64,000 nucleotides of DNA from Leptospira hartskeerlii (GCF_002811475.1 NZ_NPDL01000010.1:92552-156551); one strand, 5' to 3'. Shown: positions 21,302 through 30,425, counted from the stretch's first letter. Numbers and translations are program-made. Notes: generated from the sequence alone by a model not told the origin.

Positions 21302-23326
21302 CTATGTGGTTGCCGCGACTTTGTTTTCTTTTCCAATACTGTAAGCAGCATTCAATCCTTCCAGAAACGCTCTCTCTGCATCAATTCCTTTGGAGTCCTT
21401 TGCTCCTCCGATAACGAATATTTGCTTTTGAGGATATAAAGATTTATAAGTTTCATAGAGAGAACTTTCTTTTTCCTGTCCCACACAAAGGATGAGTGAA
21501 TCGCAAGGATAAAGAACTTCTTCTCCATTCTTCATTATTATCTTTAGGCCGTCTTTAGTGATTTCCTTGTAGTTGAGTCCCTGAAAGAATTCTACTCCGG
21601 ATGCTTCTAATTCCTGTTTGAGAGCCCAAAAAGTAGTAGGTCCCAAGCCGGCACCATGTTTTCCGCTTCTTCTAAAAATCGCAACTTCTCTTTCCGATTC
21701 GTGAGGTTGGATAACAGCGTTCGTATACGAATCGATATTATATTTTTTTGAATAAGATTCTATATTTGGATCGTGTTCTTCGGTCAGTTTATGAGCCACA
21801 TCAACGCCGATCCCGCCTCCGCCGATCACAGCCACTTTTTTTCCTGCTTTGAATTTACCGGTTAGATACTCTGTGTAATTTCCGACCGGAAGATTATGAA
21901 TACCAGGTAGTGTAAATTCTCTTGGTTTAACACCGGTTGCAAATATGATCGCATCCGGATTTAATTCTTCAAGTAGCTTTAGATCACAATTTGTATTTAA
22001 ACGAATATCAACACCGAGTGCAGGAAGTTCGTTTCTAAAATAACGGATCGTCTCTTTGAATTCGGATTTGCCTGGAATATTAGAAGCAAGCTGGAATTGT
22101 CCTCCTAATTGATCCGCTTTTTCTAACAAGATAACTTCGTGACCAAAAGAAGCGCTTGCCCTTGCTGCTTCCAGGCCTCCCGGCCCAGATCCGATCACCA
22201 CAACTTTTTGCGGTTTCACTGTAGGATCTTTTTTGTATTCCAACTCATTGACAGCTTGTGGATTGACTAGGCAGGAAACCGATTTATCTATGAAAGCATG
22301 ATCCAAACAGGATTGGTTGCATGCGATACAAGTGTTGATCCGATCTGACATACCTGTCTGGATCTTTTTTACGATAAACGGATCTGCGAGAAATGGCCTC
22401 GCCATAGAAATTATATCTGCTTGGTTGTTATCAAAAATTCTTTGTACAGTCATCGGATCGTTTACTCTGTTGGATGCGATGATAGGAATACCAGGCGTTT
22501 TTTCTTTGATCCGTCCTGCAATGTTTGCCCAGGCACCTCTTGGAACTAATTGGCTGATAGTTGGGATCCTTGATTCATGCCATCCGATCCCAATATTTAA
22601 AGCGGATACACCTTCCTGCTTTAGTGTTTGAGCAAGAATACATACTTCTTCAAAAGTAGGATTTCCCGGAATGAGATCAATTCCAGACATTCTGAAAATT
22701 ATAGGAAAACCTTCCGGTAAATTTTTTACAACTGCACGTAGAACTTCGACGGCCATGTTCATTCGTCTTTTGGAATCTCCTCCAAAATGATCGTCTCTAT
22801 GATTTGTGACAGGAGAGAAGAATTGGTTAATGAGATATCCTTCGCTGCCCATAATTTCCACTGCTCCAAATCCTGTTTCTTTTGCGAGCTTTGCTGAGGT
22901 CCCAAAATCTTCTGCGGTTTTCCAACATTCTTCTTCAGTGAGAGCTCTAGGAATATATCTATTGATGGGAGCGCGAATGGCAGAAGGGCCTACGCAATTT
23001 CTATCGAACGCATAACGTCCCGCGTGAAAAAGTTGCGCGCACATAGTTCCGCGGCCATTCAGAAGATCATTCATCTTCTTTAGTTCGGATGCATGTTCTT
23101 CATTTTGTATATTGAAGAAGTGTTTGGATCCCCTTCCTTCCTCGTTCACGCTAATTCCACCGGTCACTATAAGTCCGACGCCGCCTTCAAAACGTTTTCC
23201 ATAGAATGCGGCCATTCTTTCTGCGGTTCCAGTTTTGCCCTCGAGTCCGAGGTGCATAGATCCCATTACAAATCGGTTTGGAAGTGTAAACTTTCCGATA
23301 TTTATGGTTTGAAAGGCTTTTTCCAT
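21302..23326 (-). CDS. FadH-type 2,4-dienoyl-CoA reductase family flavoprotein
   Basis: This 674-residue protein has the length and layout of E. coli FadH: an N-terminal FMN-binding old yellow enzyme barrel, a 4Fe-4S site and a C-terminal FAD/NAD(P)H reductase domain. The cluster cysteines are Cys333, Cys336, Cys340 and Cys352 (spacing 2, 3, 11, as in FadH). The active-site pair corresponds to Tyr164 (GSEGYLINQF) and His250 (GWHESRIPTI). The nucleotide site is VVVIGSGPGGLEAARA. It would reduce dienoyl-CoA intermediates or a related enone. It leads the operon with the acyl-CoA dehydrogenase and faces the tetR gene across two operators. Confidence 0.9.
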   Translation of the reverse strand: MEKAFQTINIGKFTLPNRFVMGSMHLGLEGKTGTAERMAAFYGKRFEGGVGLIVTGGISVNEEGRGSKHFFNIQNEEHASELKKMNDLLNGRGTMCAQLFHAGRYAFDRNCVGPSAIRAPINRYIPRALTEEECWKTAEDFGTSAKLAKETGFGAVEIMGSEGYLINQFFSPVTNHRDDHFGGDSKRRMNMAVEVLRAVVKNLPEGFPIIFRMSGIDLIPGNPTFEEVCILAQTLKQEGVSALNIGIGWHESRIPTISQLVPRGAWANIAGRIKEKTPGIPIIASNRVNDPMTVQRIFDNNQADIISMARPFLADPFIVKKIQTGMSDRINTCIACNQSCLDHAFIDKSVSCLVNPQAVNELEYKKDPTVKPQKVVVIGSGPGGLEAARASASFGHEVILLEKADQLGGQFQLASNIPGKSEFKETIRYFRNELPALGVDIRLNTNCDLKLLEELNPDAIIFATGVKPREFTLPGIHNLPVGNYTEYLTGKFKAGKKVAVIGGGGIGVDVAHKLTEEHDPNIESYSKKYNIDSYTNAVIQPHESEREVAIFRRSGKHGAGLGPTTFWALKQELEASGVEFFQGLNYKEITKDGLKIIMKNGEEVLYPCDSLILCVGQEKESSLYETYKSLYPQKQIFVIGGAKDSKGIDAERAFLEGLNAAYSIGKENKVAATT

Positions 23327-23365
23327 AATACAATTCTCCGCTGAATTCTATATTGAAGGTATTAT

Positions 23366-23378
23366 TTACCAATGGTAA
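23366..23378. promoter_or_regulatory. Operator half 1 (13-bp palindrome)
   Basis: TTACCAATGGTAA has perfect 6-bp arms around a single central base. It lies 40 bp upstream of the FadH-like gene start in the divergent promoter region. It is the exact reverse complement of the second site at 23408, so both are probably read by the same protein, most likely the adjacent TetR regulator. Confidence 0.75.
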
Positions 23379-23407
23379 TATAAATTACATAGGATTCAAG
23401 AGATAAA

Positions 23408-23420
23408 TTACCATTGGTAA
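23408..23420. promoter_or_regulatory. Operator half 2 (13-bp palindrome)
   Basis: TTACCATTGGTAA is the reverse complement of the site at 23366. The two centres (23372 and 23414) are 42 bp apart, about four DNA helical turns, so two bound dimers would lie on the same face. It is about 25 bp from the tetR start. Confidence 0.75.
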
Positions 23421-23444
23421 ATATGTTCTTGCAAAAAATTAGAA

Positions 23445-24119
23445 ATGCTAAGAATCGTTAGTATGTCCGTAAATAAGAAACGCCGCCAGCAGCAGGGACC
23501 GGGAAGGCCTTTTAAAAAGGACAAGGTCACTGTCAGGGAAGATCTTATATCCGCGGGTACTGAGTTATTAAAGACAACCCCTCTCGAAGAAATCTCCTTA
23601 CGAAAAGTAGCTGCACTTGCGGGTGTCAGTCATGCGGCCTCTTACCATCACTTCGAAAACAAGAACGCACTGCTTGCTGCAATTTCAGAAAGAGGATTTC
23701 AGAAATATTTCTCTGAGTATCAGAAGGAACTTGAAAAGACGGAAAACAATTTTCTGGGACGTTTTCATGCTCTTGGTTGGACTTACATTCAGTTCATTTT
23801 AAACAATCAACAATTTGCTAGGATCATGTTCGGCGGTATTGATATAAATTTACATCCGACATTGTCTGCAGTTTCTAGAAGAACATATCGGCAGTTGCAT
23901 GAAATTATACGTATGGGCCAAAGGTTGGGGGCGATTAAGCCTGGACAAACACGCGAGAAGACTGTGGCGTCTTGGTCTATGATACATGGAATCGCGATGC
24001 TTTTTTTGGAAGGGAGAATAAAACCTCAAAAGAAGAAAGAAGATATGAAAAAATTTATCTTGTCCGTGATCGAGTGCGCGTATACGGGAATGACATTACC
24101 GCCGCCTGTTGTAAAATAA
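23445..24119 (+). CDS. TetR-family transcriptional regulator
   Basis: The protein has 224 residues from the ATG at 23445, or 218 from the ATG at 23463; neither has a good ribosome site. The N-terminal helix-turn-helix is TELLKTTPLEEISLRKVAALAG-VSHAASYHHF. The C-terminal ligand domain matches the WHG/TetR_C_33 type (WTYIQFILNNQQFARIMFGG, SWSMIHGIAMLFLEGRI). The N-terminal stretch NKKRRQQQGPGRPFKK is basic. It is divergent from the FadH/acyl-CoA dehydrogenase operon and flanks two matching palindromes, so autoregulation and operon repression, relieved by an acyl-CoA-like ligand, is the likely scheme. Confidence 0.88.
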   Translation: MLRIVSMSVNKKRRQQQGPGRPFKKDKVTVREDLISAGTELLKTTPLEEISLRKVAALAGVSHAASYHHFENKNALLAAISERGFQKYFSEYQKELEKTENNFLGRFHALGWTYIQFILNNQQFARIMFGGIDINLHPTLSAVSRRTYRQLHEIIRMGQRLGAIKPGQTREKTVASWSMIHGIAMLFLEGRIKPQKKKEDMKKFILSVIECAYTGMTLPPPVVK

Positions 24120-24123
24120 AGAT

Positions 24124-24146
24124 GTGGCTCTCTTCTTCAGAGCCAC
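24124..24146. terminator. Stem-loop between convergent tetR and monooxygenase genes
   Basis: GTGGCTCT (24124-24131) and AGAGCCAC (24139-24146) form an 8-bp perfect stem with a 7-nt loop. It lies between the two convergent stop codons and is A/T-rich on both sides, fitting a bidirectional terminator. Confidence 0.65.
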
Positions 24147-24166
24147 TCGAATTCAATATCTATTTT

Positions 24167-25642
24167 TCAAGCAGAGAGAATTTCATAATCAGACAGATCG
24201 ATCTTTTTAGTTCGATAAGAATATTCGTAAGTATGACCGGGCCAATTGTTTGTGTTCTTACCGGAAGCATTTATATACCAATTCGTACATCCAGTGTCCC
24301 AAACGAATTTATCAAATTTTTTATTCAAAGAAGTATTGTAATTTTGCATACTGCGAACCTTAGGGATCAATGCTTTGATCCCATTCTTATCCATTTCATT
24401 TAAAGCAGAAATTAGATAACGAACCTGGGCTTCGATCATGTATACGATAGAATTATGAGCCAAATTCGTGTTCGGTCCGTATAAAATATAAAAATTCGGG
24501 AAACCTGCTACAGTTATTCCTAGATAAGCTTCTGCACCATTCTTCCAAACTTCATTTAGATCTTGGTTTTTGGTTCCCTTTACTTTCATAGGAGAGAGAA
24601 ACTCGGTTGCCTTAAATCCAGTCCCAAAAACGATCGCGTCGAATTTTTTAAGACCATCTTTAGTAACTATTCCTTCCGCAATAGCCTCTTTGATGGATTC
24701 AGAAAGGACTTTTGTATTCGGTTTTGCTAATGCTTCATAATAGTCGTTGGAAAGAAGGATACGTTTACATCCTGCAGGATAATCTGGAGTTAGGATCTTG
24801 CGAAGTTCCGGATCCTTGATAAATTTTTTCATATGAAAAAGGCTCATCCATTTTACGATCTTATTTGCATGATTATTCTTTTGGAATGCGATCATTCTGA
24901 TCTCGTTCCAAATATAGATCTGGAATCTATGCAGTAACCTATAGCCGGGAAGATACTTAAATAAGAACTTTTCAAAGTTGAAATATTTACGATCCGGTTT
25001 AGAAACTACCCAAGGCGCCGTTCTTTGAAAAACGGTTACGTCTGCTCCTTGGTTTATGATTTGAGGAATGAACTGAATTGCGCTCGCACCGGTTCCTATT
25101 GCCGCTACCTTCTTCCCTGAAAAATTATAAGAAGGATCCCAATTTGCAGAGTGAAATATCCTACCTTTAAAACTTTCCAAACCTTTGATAGAAGGAAGAG
25201 CGGGGCGATTCAATTGTCCCACAGCAGAAATAAAAACGTTATGCTCTAATGTTTCATTTTGAGAAGTTTTGATCTTCCAAGTTCTGGAAGAATCATCCCA
25301 ATCGGCGGCTTTGATCTCGGTCCCGAAACGAATATGAGGAAGTATCCCGTATTTTTCGGCGCAATGTTTTAAATAGGAAAGTATCTCGGGCTGAGCGGAA
25401 TATTTTCTAGGCCAGTTAGAATTCGGCTCGAAAGAAAAAGAATAAAGATGAGAAGGAACATCGCATGCAGCTCCCGGATAAGTATTTTCTCTCCAAGTTC
25501 CTCCAACTGAATTCGATTTTTCGTAAATTACGAAATTATTGAATCCGTTTTTCTTAAGTTGAATTGCAGCACATAATCCGCCAAAACCCGTTCCTACGAT
25601 TGCGATAGAGATCGATTTTTCCTTTTTATTTTGCGACTGCAT
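24167..25642 (-). CDS. Flavin-containing (Baeyer-Villiger-type) monooxygenase
   Basis: This 491-residue protein has two Rossmann folds: the FAD site VGTGFGGLCAAIQL near the N-terminus and the NADPH site AIGTGASAIQFIPQI. Between them lies the Baeyer-Villiger fingerprint FKGRIFHSANWD (F-x-G-x3-H-x3-W-D). Other conserved text is GGTWRENTYPGAACDVPSHLYSFSF. It inserts oxygen next to a ketone, or oxidises amines or sulfides, at the expense of NADPH and O2. It is convergent with the TetR gene next door, and its own promoter may carry the dyad at 25672-25685. Confidence 0.9.
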   Translation of the reverse strand: MQSQNKKEKSISIAIVGTGFGGLCAAIQLKKNGFNNFVIYEKSNSVGGTWRENTYPGAACDVPSHLYSFSFEPNSNWPRKYSAQPEILSYLKHCAEKYGILPHIRFGTEIKAADWDDSSRTWKIKTSQNETLEHNVFISAVGQLNRPALPSIKGLESFKGRIFHSANWDPSYNFSGKKVAAIGTGASAIQFIPQIINQGADVTVFQRTAPWVVSKPDRKYFNFEKFLFKYLPGYRLLHRFQIYIWNEIRMIAFQKNNHANKIVKWMSLFHMKKFIKDPELRKILTPDYPAGCKRILLSNDYYEALAKPNTKVLSESIKEAIAEGIVTKDGLKKFDAIVFGTGFKATEFLSPMKVKGTKNQDLNEVWKNGAEAYLGITVAGFPNFYILYGPNTNLAHNSIVYMIEAQVRYLISALNEMDKNGIKALIPKVRSMQNYNTSLNKKFDKFVWDTGCTNWYINASGKNTNNWPGHTYEYSYRTKKIDLSDYEILSA

Positions 25643-25671
25643 GGTTTCCTAACTCCGACTAACTTATTGTT

Positions 25672-25685
25672 TGAACAAACGTTCA
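25672..25685 (-). promoter_or_regulatory. Candidate operator upstream of the monooxygenase gene
   Basis: TGAAC and GTTCA form 5-bp arms around a 4-nt spacer, 30 bp upstream of the monooxygenase start codon. The size suits a TetR-type site, but it does not match the tetR operators at 23366/23408. Confidence 0.35.
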
Positions 25686-25802
25686 CTGTGTTTTATTTAT
25701 TAGATTCCGACTTAAGCGCATCATTGAAATGAAAATCATTCTAGCAAGTCGATTTTTACGATTAACTTTTGTATCGAACCTTGTTAAATATCAATCTTAG
25801 GT

Positions 25803-27806
25803 TTAAATCTGTGGTGGTGGGGGAAGAAGGATCCGGATCAAGGCTTCTTGGGAACTAGGAAACTCTAATGTCAAAGAACCGTGAAAGATTCTCAACAACG
25901 CACTGTGTATTTTCAATCCTTGTCCGGAGGAACGTACTGATATAAGATCATTTCCTATTTTATTTTTGATCTGGATAAATAACCCGGTCTTGTATTGAAT
26001 TTGGATCACGATACTCGATTTTAATTCTCCTGAATATTTTACTGCATTACGTAGGGATTCTCGGAAGGCATAATACAAAACTTCCTGTACTTCCGGAGGA
26101 TAGTTTTCTGTTTGGGATTTTGTATTTTGATCTATTTCCCAAATTAAATTGGAATCTTTAGCTTCGGAATCCTGCAGTTTTTGTAGTATTGGAATTAAGC
26201 CCAGCCTGGAGATTTCCAAACCTGTATCCGACATTTCTCTCAATAAAGAAGAGATTCTTTTATGAAGTTCTGTAAGAGAATTTGCATGGTGAGAATTAAG
26301 ACTTCCTGGTTTCTCATTGGAGATCTCTAAGATAAGAGAATGGATTTCAGGAAGTATTTCATCATGAAGGATCTGTCTAGTTTTTTGGTCGGAAATTCTT
26401 TGCTCTTGTAGCTTCTTTCTTTGTAGTTCTTCTAAAATATTTCCAGTTTCTTCTAAAAATAAAGAATGAACTAACCAGTTTCCTGTAATCTTTGCGATCT
26501 CAATTTCTTCTTCTGCGAATAATCCTCCGTTCTCTTTTTGGCCCAAGATCAAATATGCATCTCCGGAAAGAACGCTTTCAATTTTTACTCGAATTACAAA
26601 CCCGGAGAACTGGTTCTTATCTAAGTATTGAATATCCGGGTTTTCCGGATCTATTTTAGAAAAATCAAATGTTTCTGCAGAAATGCTTTCCGGATAATAG
26701 ATATTTGTATCGGAGATATAGGGGATTTTTCCTTGGAAAACCAAAGCAGCTTTGGAGGCTTCTAATACATCTTTGCATAAATACCCGAAAGAAAGTTTTA
26801 CGGAACCGGAAGATAAAATCTTTTTTAATACTTCGTTTTGGTTAGAACTTATCTGTTTATTTTTTTGTAGTGTAAAAAATCGAGAGAGAAAGAAGGAATA
26901 AGAGAATATGATAGGTATTTCAGCTCTAGGATATCCTAATTTTGCGAAAAGAAAGTATAAAGCGGAAAGAACAAAAGAAGTATAAACTGAATTTTTCCAT
27001 TCTTGTTTTAAACTGATCTTAGGTAATATCCTTCCTGTGAGTATTTCGTAGGATGTTAATGCCCAGCCTAAAATTAAAATAGAAATACAGATCAGTAGTT
27101 GAATACTGAGCAGGAATCCATAAAAATATTCAGGTTCCTTTTCCGCTTTTAGGATCGGATTTTCTATAATTCCGAATTCGTCTCCTACGAATAGAATGGA
27201 AACCAATAAGACAACTCCAAATAAAGAAAATCCGATAAGTTTTAAAAATGGAACTGCCTTTTGCCTTCCAAGTTCGGAAAGGCTATTATCTGAAATTTTA
27301 AATAGAAATAAACAAATCAAGGAAAGGGAAATACATACAAATATATAGATCAAATAAGCGAATTTGAAAGAGAACGGAACAGATTTCCAATATTCAAATA
27401 AACTGATATTCCATGTTTTTCCCGGATTATAGATAAGCAGAATGGAAATTGCAACCAATTGGCAAAAGGATAAAATATAAAAGAATACTAGGAAGATCCC
27501 CCTTCTTCTTAAAAATCCAAAAAACCAGACGATTACCACAAACCATCCGAACGGTATGAGTATTAGTAAGATCAGCCCCGGAAAAAAATATAAGATAGGA
27601 TAAGAAGATACTACGATAAACCCGTTTTGACCCAGGATAGCGGAAAAAGAGAATAGCAAGGAAGACACAATTAAAGTAAAAATACTAAAATATGCGGCAG
27701 CATTTTTCTTTTCCAGATTCGTTCCGGTAGTTGATCCTAACCAAAATAAATTTGTGGAAAGAAAGATGAAAACAGAGCAGATTAATATTTCAAGATCTAT
27801 CTTCAA
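25803..27806 (-). CDS. Membrane sensor histidine kinase (NarL-type dimerisation domain)
   Basis: The 667 residues begin with about eight hydrophobic segments (residues 1-310), typical of a membrane-sensing N-terminus, followed by a GAF-like region about 325-455. A HisKA_3-type phosphoacceptor region follows (QILHDEILPEIHSL, His481), then the ATPase domain with its N-box FRESLRNAVKYSG (Asn587) and G-box SSGQGLKIHSALLRIFHGSL (about 626-645). It would sense a membrane or extracellular cue and phosphorylate the adjacent response regulator, whose gene overlaps it by 17 bp. Confidence 0.87.
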   Translation of the reverse strand: MKIDLEILICSVFIFLSTNLFWLGSTTGTNLEKKNAAAYFSIFTLIVSSLLFSFSAILGQNGFIVVSSYPILYFFPGLILLILIPFGWFVVIVWFFGFLRRRGIFLVFFYILSFCQLVAISILLIYNPGKTWNISLFEYWKSVPFSFKFAYLIYIFVCISLSLICLFLFKISDNSLSELGRQKAVPFLKLIGFSLFGVVLLVSILFVGDEFGIIENPILKAEKEPEYFYGFLLSIQLLICISILILGWALTSYEILTGRILPKISLKQEWKNSVYTSFVLSALYFLFAKLGYPRAEIPIIFSYSFFLSRFFTLQKNKQISSNQNEVLKKILSSGSVKLSFGYLCKDVLEASKAALVFQGKIPYISDTNIYYPESISAETFDFSKIDPENPDIQYLDKNQFSGFVIRVKIESVLSGDAYLILGQKENGGLFAEEEIEIAKITGNWLVHSLFLEETGNILEELQRKKLQEQRISDQKTRQILHDEILPEIHSLILEISNEKPGSLNSHHANSLTELHKRISSLLREMSDTGLEISRLGLIPILQKLQDSEAKDSNLIWEIDQNTKSQTENYPPEVQEVLYYAFRESLRNAVKYSGELKSSIVIQIQYKTGLFIQIKNKIGNDLISVRSSGQGLKIHSALLRIFHGSLTLEFPSSQEALIRILLPPPPQI

Positions 27807-28557
27807 AGTTAGGCATCCATGGAATTCTTTCGCCTGAAGAATTCCTATAAAAAATTTTTTCGTTTTCTTCCCATTCTAAAAATCGATTGGATAATACGAT
27901 CAGTGCTGCTCTTGTGCGGGCCACTTTTTCGTCGGCGTTTGTTTCGTTTAATCCCCAGGCAGAGTAAATTTGACCGTTAATTCTGCTGATCGTTCTTTTG
28001 TCTTTGAACCCGAAATGTTGTGCTATTTGTTCGTTACTAAATCCTTTGGCTAACATTTCAGCTACCGATCTTTCGTTTGGTTCTAATACTGCAAGAGGAG
28101 AGTTTTCGTCCTTCTCTCTGACTTCTGTAACTCTGGATTCGATTTCCGGATCTATAAAACTTTTTCCATCGTAAGCCAATCGAATGAGTGGAGCTACCAT
28201 CTGAGGAAGAAGATAATTTGATTTTCGGACGTATGCATAATGACTTAAAATTCCCGAACTTCTGAAAGTCCTAAAATACTCGTCGCTGTCTTGGATGGAA
28301 TAGATGACTACAGGTTTACGTGGGAATTCCTTCCGAATGGAGATGATGGTTTCTATTCCATTCAATTTTCCAGCAAGCCTTACATCTAAAAGGAGAACAT
28401 CTACATCCCCTTCTAAACAATAGCGGATCGCCTCTTCTCCCGAGTCACAATCGAATACCGATTTTATTTTTCCGGATCCTTCCAAGCCGGAGATCATCGC
28501 TTTTCTGAGCTTCAGATTGTCTTCTGCAACTAGTATCTTGAGAGGTTCGGCTTTCAT
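27790..28557 (-). CDS. NarL/FixJ-type response regulator
   Basis: I chose the ATG at 28557 because the receiver domain begins directly there (MKAEPLKILVAEDN); an in-frame GTG at 28602 adds 15 residues and has no support. The product is 255 residues. Acidic pocket Glu12-Asp13, phosphoacceptor Asp58 (LLLDVRLAG) and Lys112 are present. The C-terminal helix-turn-helix is LxNERSVAEMLAKGFSNEQIAQHFGFKDKRTISRIN. Its 3' end overlaps the start of the histidine kinase gene. A perfect 18-bp palindrome lies 39 bp upstream of its start. Confidence 0.9.
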   Translation of the reverse strand: MKAEPLKILVAEDNLKLRKAMISGLEGSGKIKSVFDCDSGEEAIRYCLEGDVDVLLLDVRLAGKLNGIETIISIRKEFPRKPVVIYSIQDSDEYFRTFRSSGILSHYAYVRKSNYLLPQMVAPLIRLAYDGKSFIDPEIESRVTEVREKDENSPLAVLEPNERSVAEMLAKGFSNEQIAQHFGFKDKRTISRINGQIYSAWGLNETNADEKVARTRAALIVLSNRFLEWEENEKIFYRNSSGERIPWMPNFEDRS

Positions 28558-28595
28558 GTATTCTCGGAATTTTAGGATAAGAAGAATGTTGAGGT

Positions 28596-28613
28596 CAAGC
28601 ACTTGAGTGCTTG
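28596..28613. promoter_or_regulatory. 18-bp near-perfect palindrome in divergent promoter region
   Basis: CAAGCACTTGAGTGCTTG has exact 8-bp arms around TG. It lies between the response regulator gene (minus) and the fused sugar transferase gene (plus), 39 bp and 55 bp from the start codons. Autoregulation by the adjacent response regulator, or control of the fusion gene, is inferred. Confidence 0.55.
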
Positions 28614-28668
28614 GCGAACTGCACTCGAAAGGTGGGTTTGTTTTTGAAAATTAGATATTCTTCCATCC

Positions 28669-29934
28669 ATGAAACGAATTTTAGAATTTTTTTTGGCCGT
28701 AATAGCGCTTATCGTATTTTCCCCGGTTTTACTTGGGATCTTTCTGCTGATCTCTGTATTTGATCCCGGTCCGGCTTTCTTTTTTCAAGAAAGGGTGGGA
28801 TTAGGAAAGAAACTATTTCGGATCTGGAAGTTCAGAACATTAAAAGATGGAGCTCCTACGAAGATCGGTTCTTTTTTGAGAAGTACCGGTTTGGATGAAC
28901 TTCCTCAGATCTGGAATATCTTAAAAGGAGATATGAGTATTGTTGGGCCAAGACCCCTGACCGAGTATGATATTGAACGGTTAGGTTGGGGAGTAGAAGG
29001 TTTAGACAGAAGATGGTCCGTTCGTCCTGGGATTACGGGACTTTCTCAATTGTATTCAGGAAGAGGATCCAAATATTCTATTTGTTTCGATCTTTCTTAT
29101 CTTAAAAGAAGAAGTTTTATCTTAGATCTTAAGATTATAAGTTTAACATTAGTGATGAATCTTTTTGGCAAGAAAAGAATTAGAAATTTATTATGGACTC
29201 ATCTTCAAAAACGGGACCGAGGCTTTCTTTGGGGGAATTGGGCCAAACATTTCAGAAAGAATGCGGATCGTCCTTATCCAATCGTTAAAGAACAAGTTAT
29301 AGGTTTTATTCCTCAAAAACGACTCCCTGTGGCTAAATCTCTAGCGATCTTTCAGTTAGGAGAGGCCGGAGAGGGTCGAATCGCTAAAGATATAGATCAT
29401 ATACATATTTATGGAGTGGATCCAAATTATAGAGAAGCGCTTAAACTTTTTGTAAAGGAAGAAGGTAGACACGCACGTATATTAGGGGACTGCGTTCGTG
29501 CGTTAAGAGGAGAACTGATCCAAAGCAACTGGACTGAAAAACTTTTTCATTTTGGTAGGAGACTTTTGGGAACCAGACTGAAACTGATGGTATTGCTTGT
29601 CGCAGAAGTAATCGGGATCTGCTTTTATAAGAAGATCGCGGAGAAGATCCCATTCGGTTCGGTAAAGAACGCGCTTTTACACATCGCAGAAGATGAAGAA
29701 AAACATCTGATCTTTCATTGTACTTTTTTTAAGATCCGACTTACAAACCCGGTCACTCGATTTCTTTTCAAGATTACATGGAGATTGCTCTCTTTTGCAG
29801 CTTGTGTTTCAGTTTTGATGGACCATCGTAAAACCTTCAGAGCATTAGAAATTCCGATCAAAGAATGCTATTTTCAGTTTAAGAATATTTCTCGGAACAC
29901 GGAGAGAAAGATCCTCCAAACTTTTTTCGTTTAA
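28669..29934 (+). CDS. Phosphoglycosyl transferase fused to ferritin-like di-iron domain
   Basis: This 421-residue protein has two unrelated parts. Residues 1 to about 165 match the bacterial sugar transferase (WcaJ/PglC) fold: an N-terminal membrane segment, the motif FQERVGLGKKLFRIWKFRTL, and the catalytic Asp76-Glu77 dyad of LDELPQIWN; then MSIVGPRPL and RPGITGLSQ. It would move a sugar phosphate from UDP-sugar to polyprenyl phosphate. Residues about 205-400 look ferritin-like: Glu232 or Glu235, Glu265-x2-His268 (EEGRH), Glu313, and Glu343-x2-His346 (EDEEKH), a classical di-iron ligand pattern. The frame is continuous with no frameshift. The pairing is unusual to me; a redox or oxygen-linked control is inference. 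Confidence 0.8.
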   Translation: MKRILEFFLAVIALIVFSPVLLGIFLLISVFDPGPAFFFQERVGLGKKLFRIWKFRTLKDGAPTKIGSFLRSTGLDELPQIWNILKGDMSIVGPRPLTEYDIERLGWGVEGLDRRWSVRPGITGLSQLYSGRGSKYSICFDLSYLKRRSFILDLKIISLTLVMNLFGKKRIRNLLWTHLQKRDRGFLWGNWAKHFRKNADRPYPIVKEQVIGFIPQKRLPVAKSLAIFQLGEAGEGRIAKDIDHIHIYGVDPNYREALKLFVKEEGRHARILGDCVRALRGELIQSNWTEKLFHFGRRLLGTRLKLMVLLVAEVIGICFYKKIAEKIPFGSVKNALLHIAEDEEKHLIFHCTFFKIRLTNPVTRFLFKITWRLLSFAACVSVLMDHRKTFRALEIPIKECYFQFKNISRNTERKILQTFFV

Positions 29935-29946
29935 GGGAATTTTTTT

Positions 29947-30360
29947 ATGCATGTGGTTTTGGTGTTTAGAAGAAAAATTTTCGGTTATGGGTTTGAATGT
30001 AAAGAAGAGGAATTGGTTTACGAATCGAATTGTATCCGAAATCGTTTGGACCAGTATTTATTAAAGAATAATGTCCGACGGAAATGTTTTGCGGTGAAAT
30101 ACGAAAATGCCGGGAAAAGTTTCAGAGGGTTTATTGGTTTTCTTCAGGAAAATAGTTTCGATTTTCCTGAAGAATTAGAAGAAGCAGAGATTGAAACTGG
30201 AAAGTATTTGAAGCTTGGGAATTCATCTGTAATTGATCAAGTCAGGGCACAGTTATACATTGATAGAAGAATTCAAAAGTATTTGGATGAAAACAATATC
30301 AAAACGGATCGGATGAAATTTTGTTCCGGGAGGAATTTATATCTTAGAATTATTAATTAA
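29947..30360 (+). CDS. Hypothetical protein
   Basis: This 137-residue open frame starts 12 bp after the fused sugar transferase gene, behind a GGGA ribosome site. I recognise no domain. It is charged and hydrophilic (KEEELVYESNCIRNRLDQYLLKNNVRRKCFAV; EELEEAEIETGKYLKLGNSSV). Codon use looks like neighbouring genes and it shares their strand, so it may be co-transcribed with the fusion. Confidence 0.55.
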   Translation: MHVVLVFRRKIFGYGFECKEEELVYESNCIRNRLDQYLLKNNVRRKCFAVKYENAGKSFRGFIGFLQENSFDFPEELEEAEIETGKYLKLGNSSVIDQVRAQLYIDRRIQKYLDENNIKTDRMKFCSGRNLYLRIIN

Positions 30361-30425
30361 ATATTTATAATATATTATAGATATTTAAAGAGCAACGGAT
30401 CGTAGCGGAGCCGGGTGCCAAGTCC

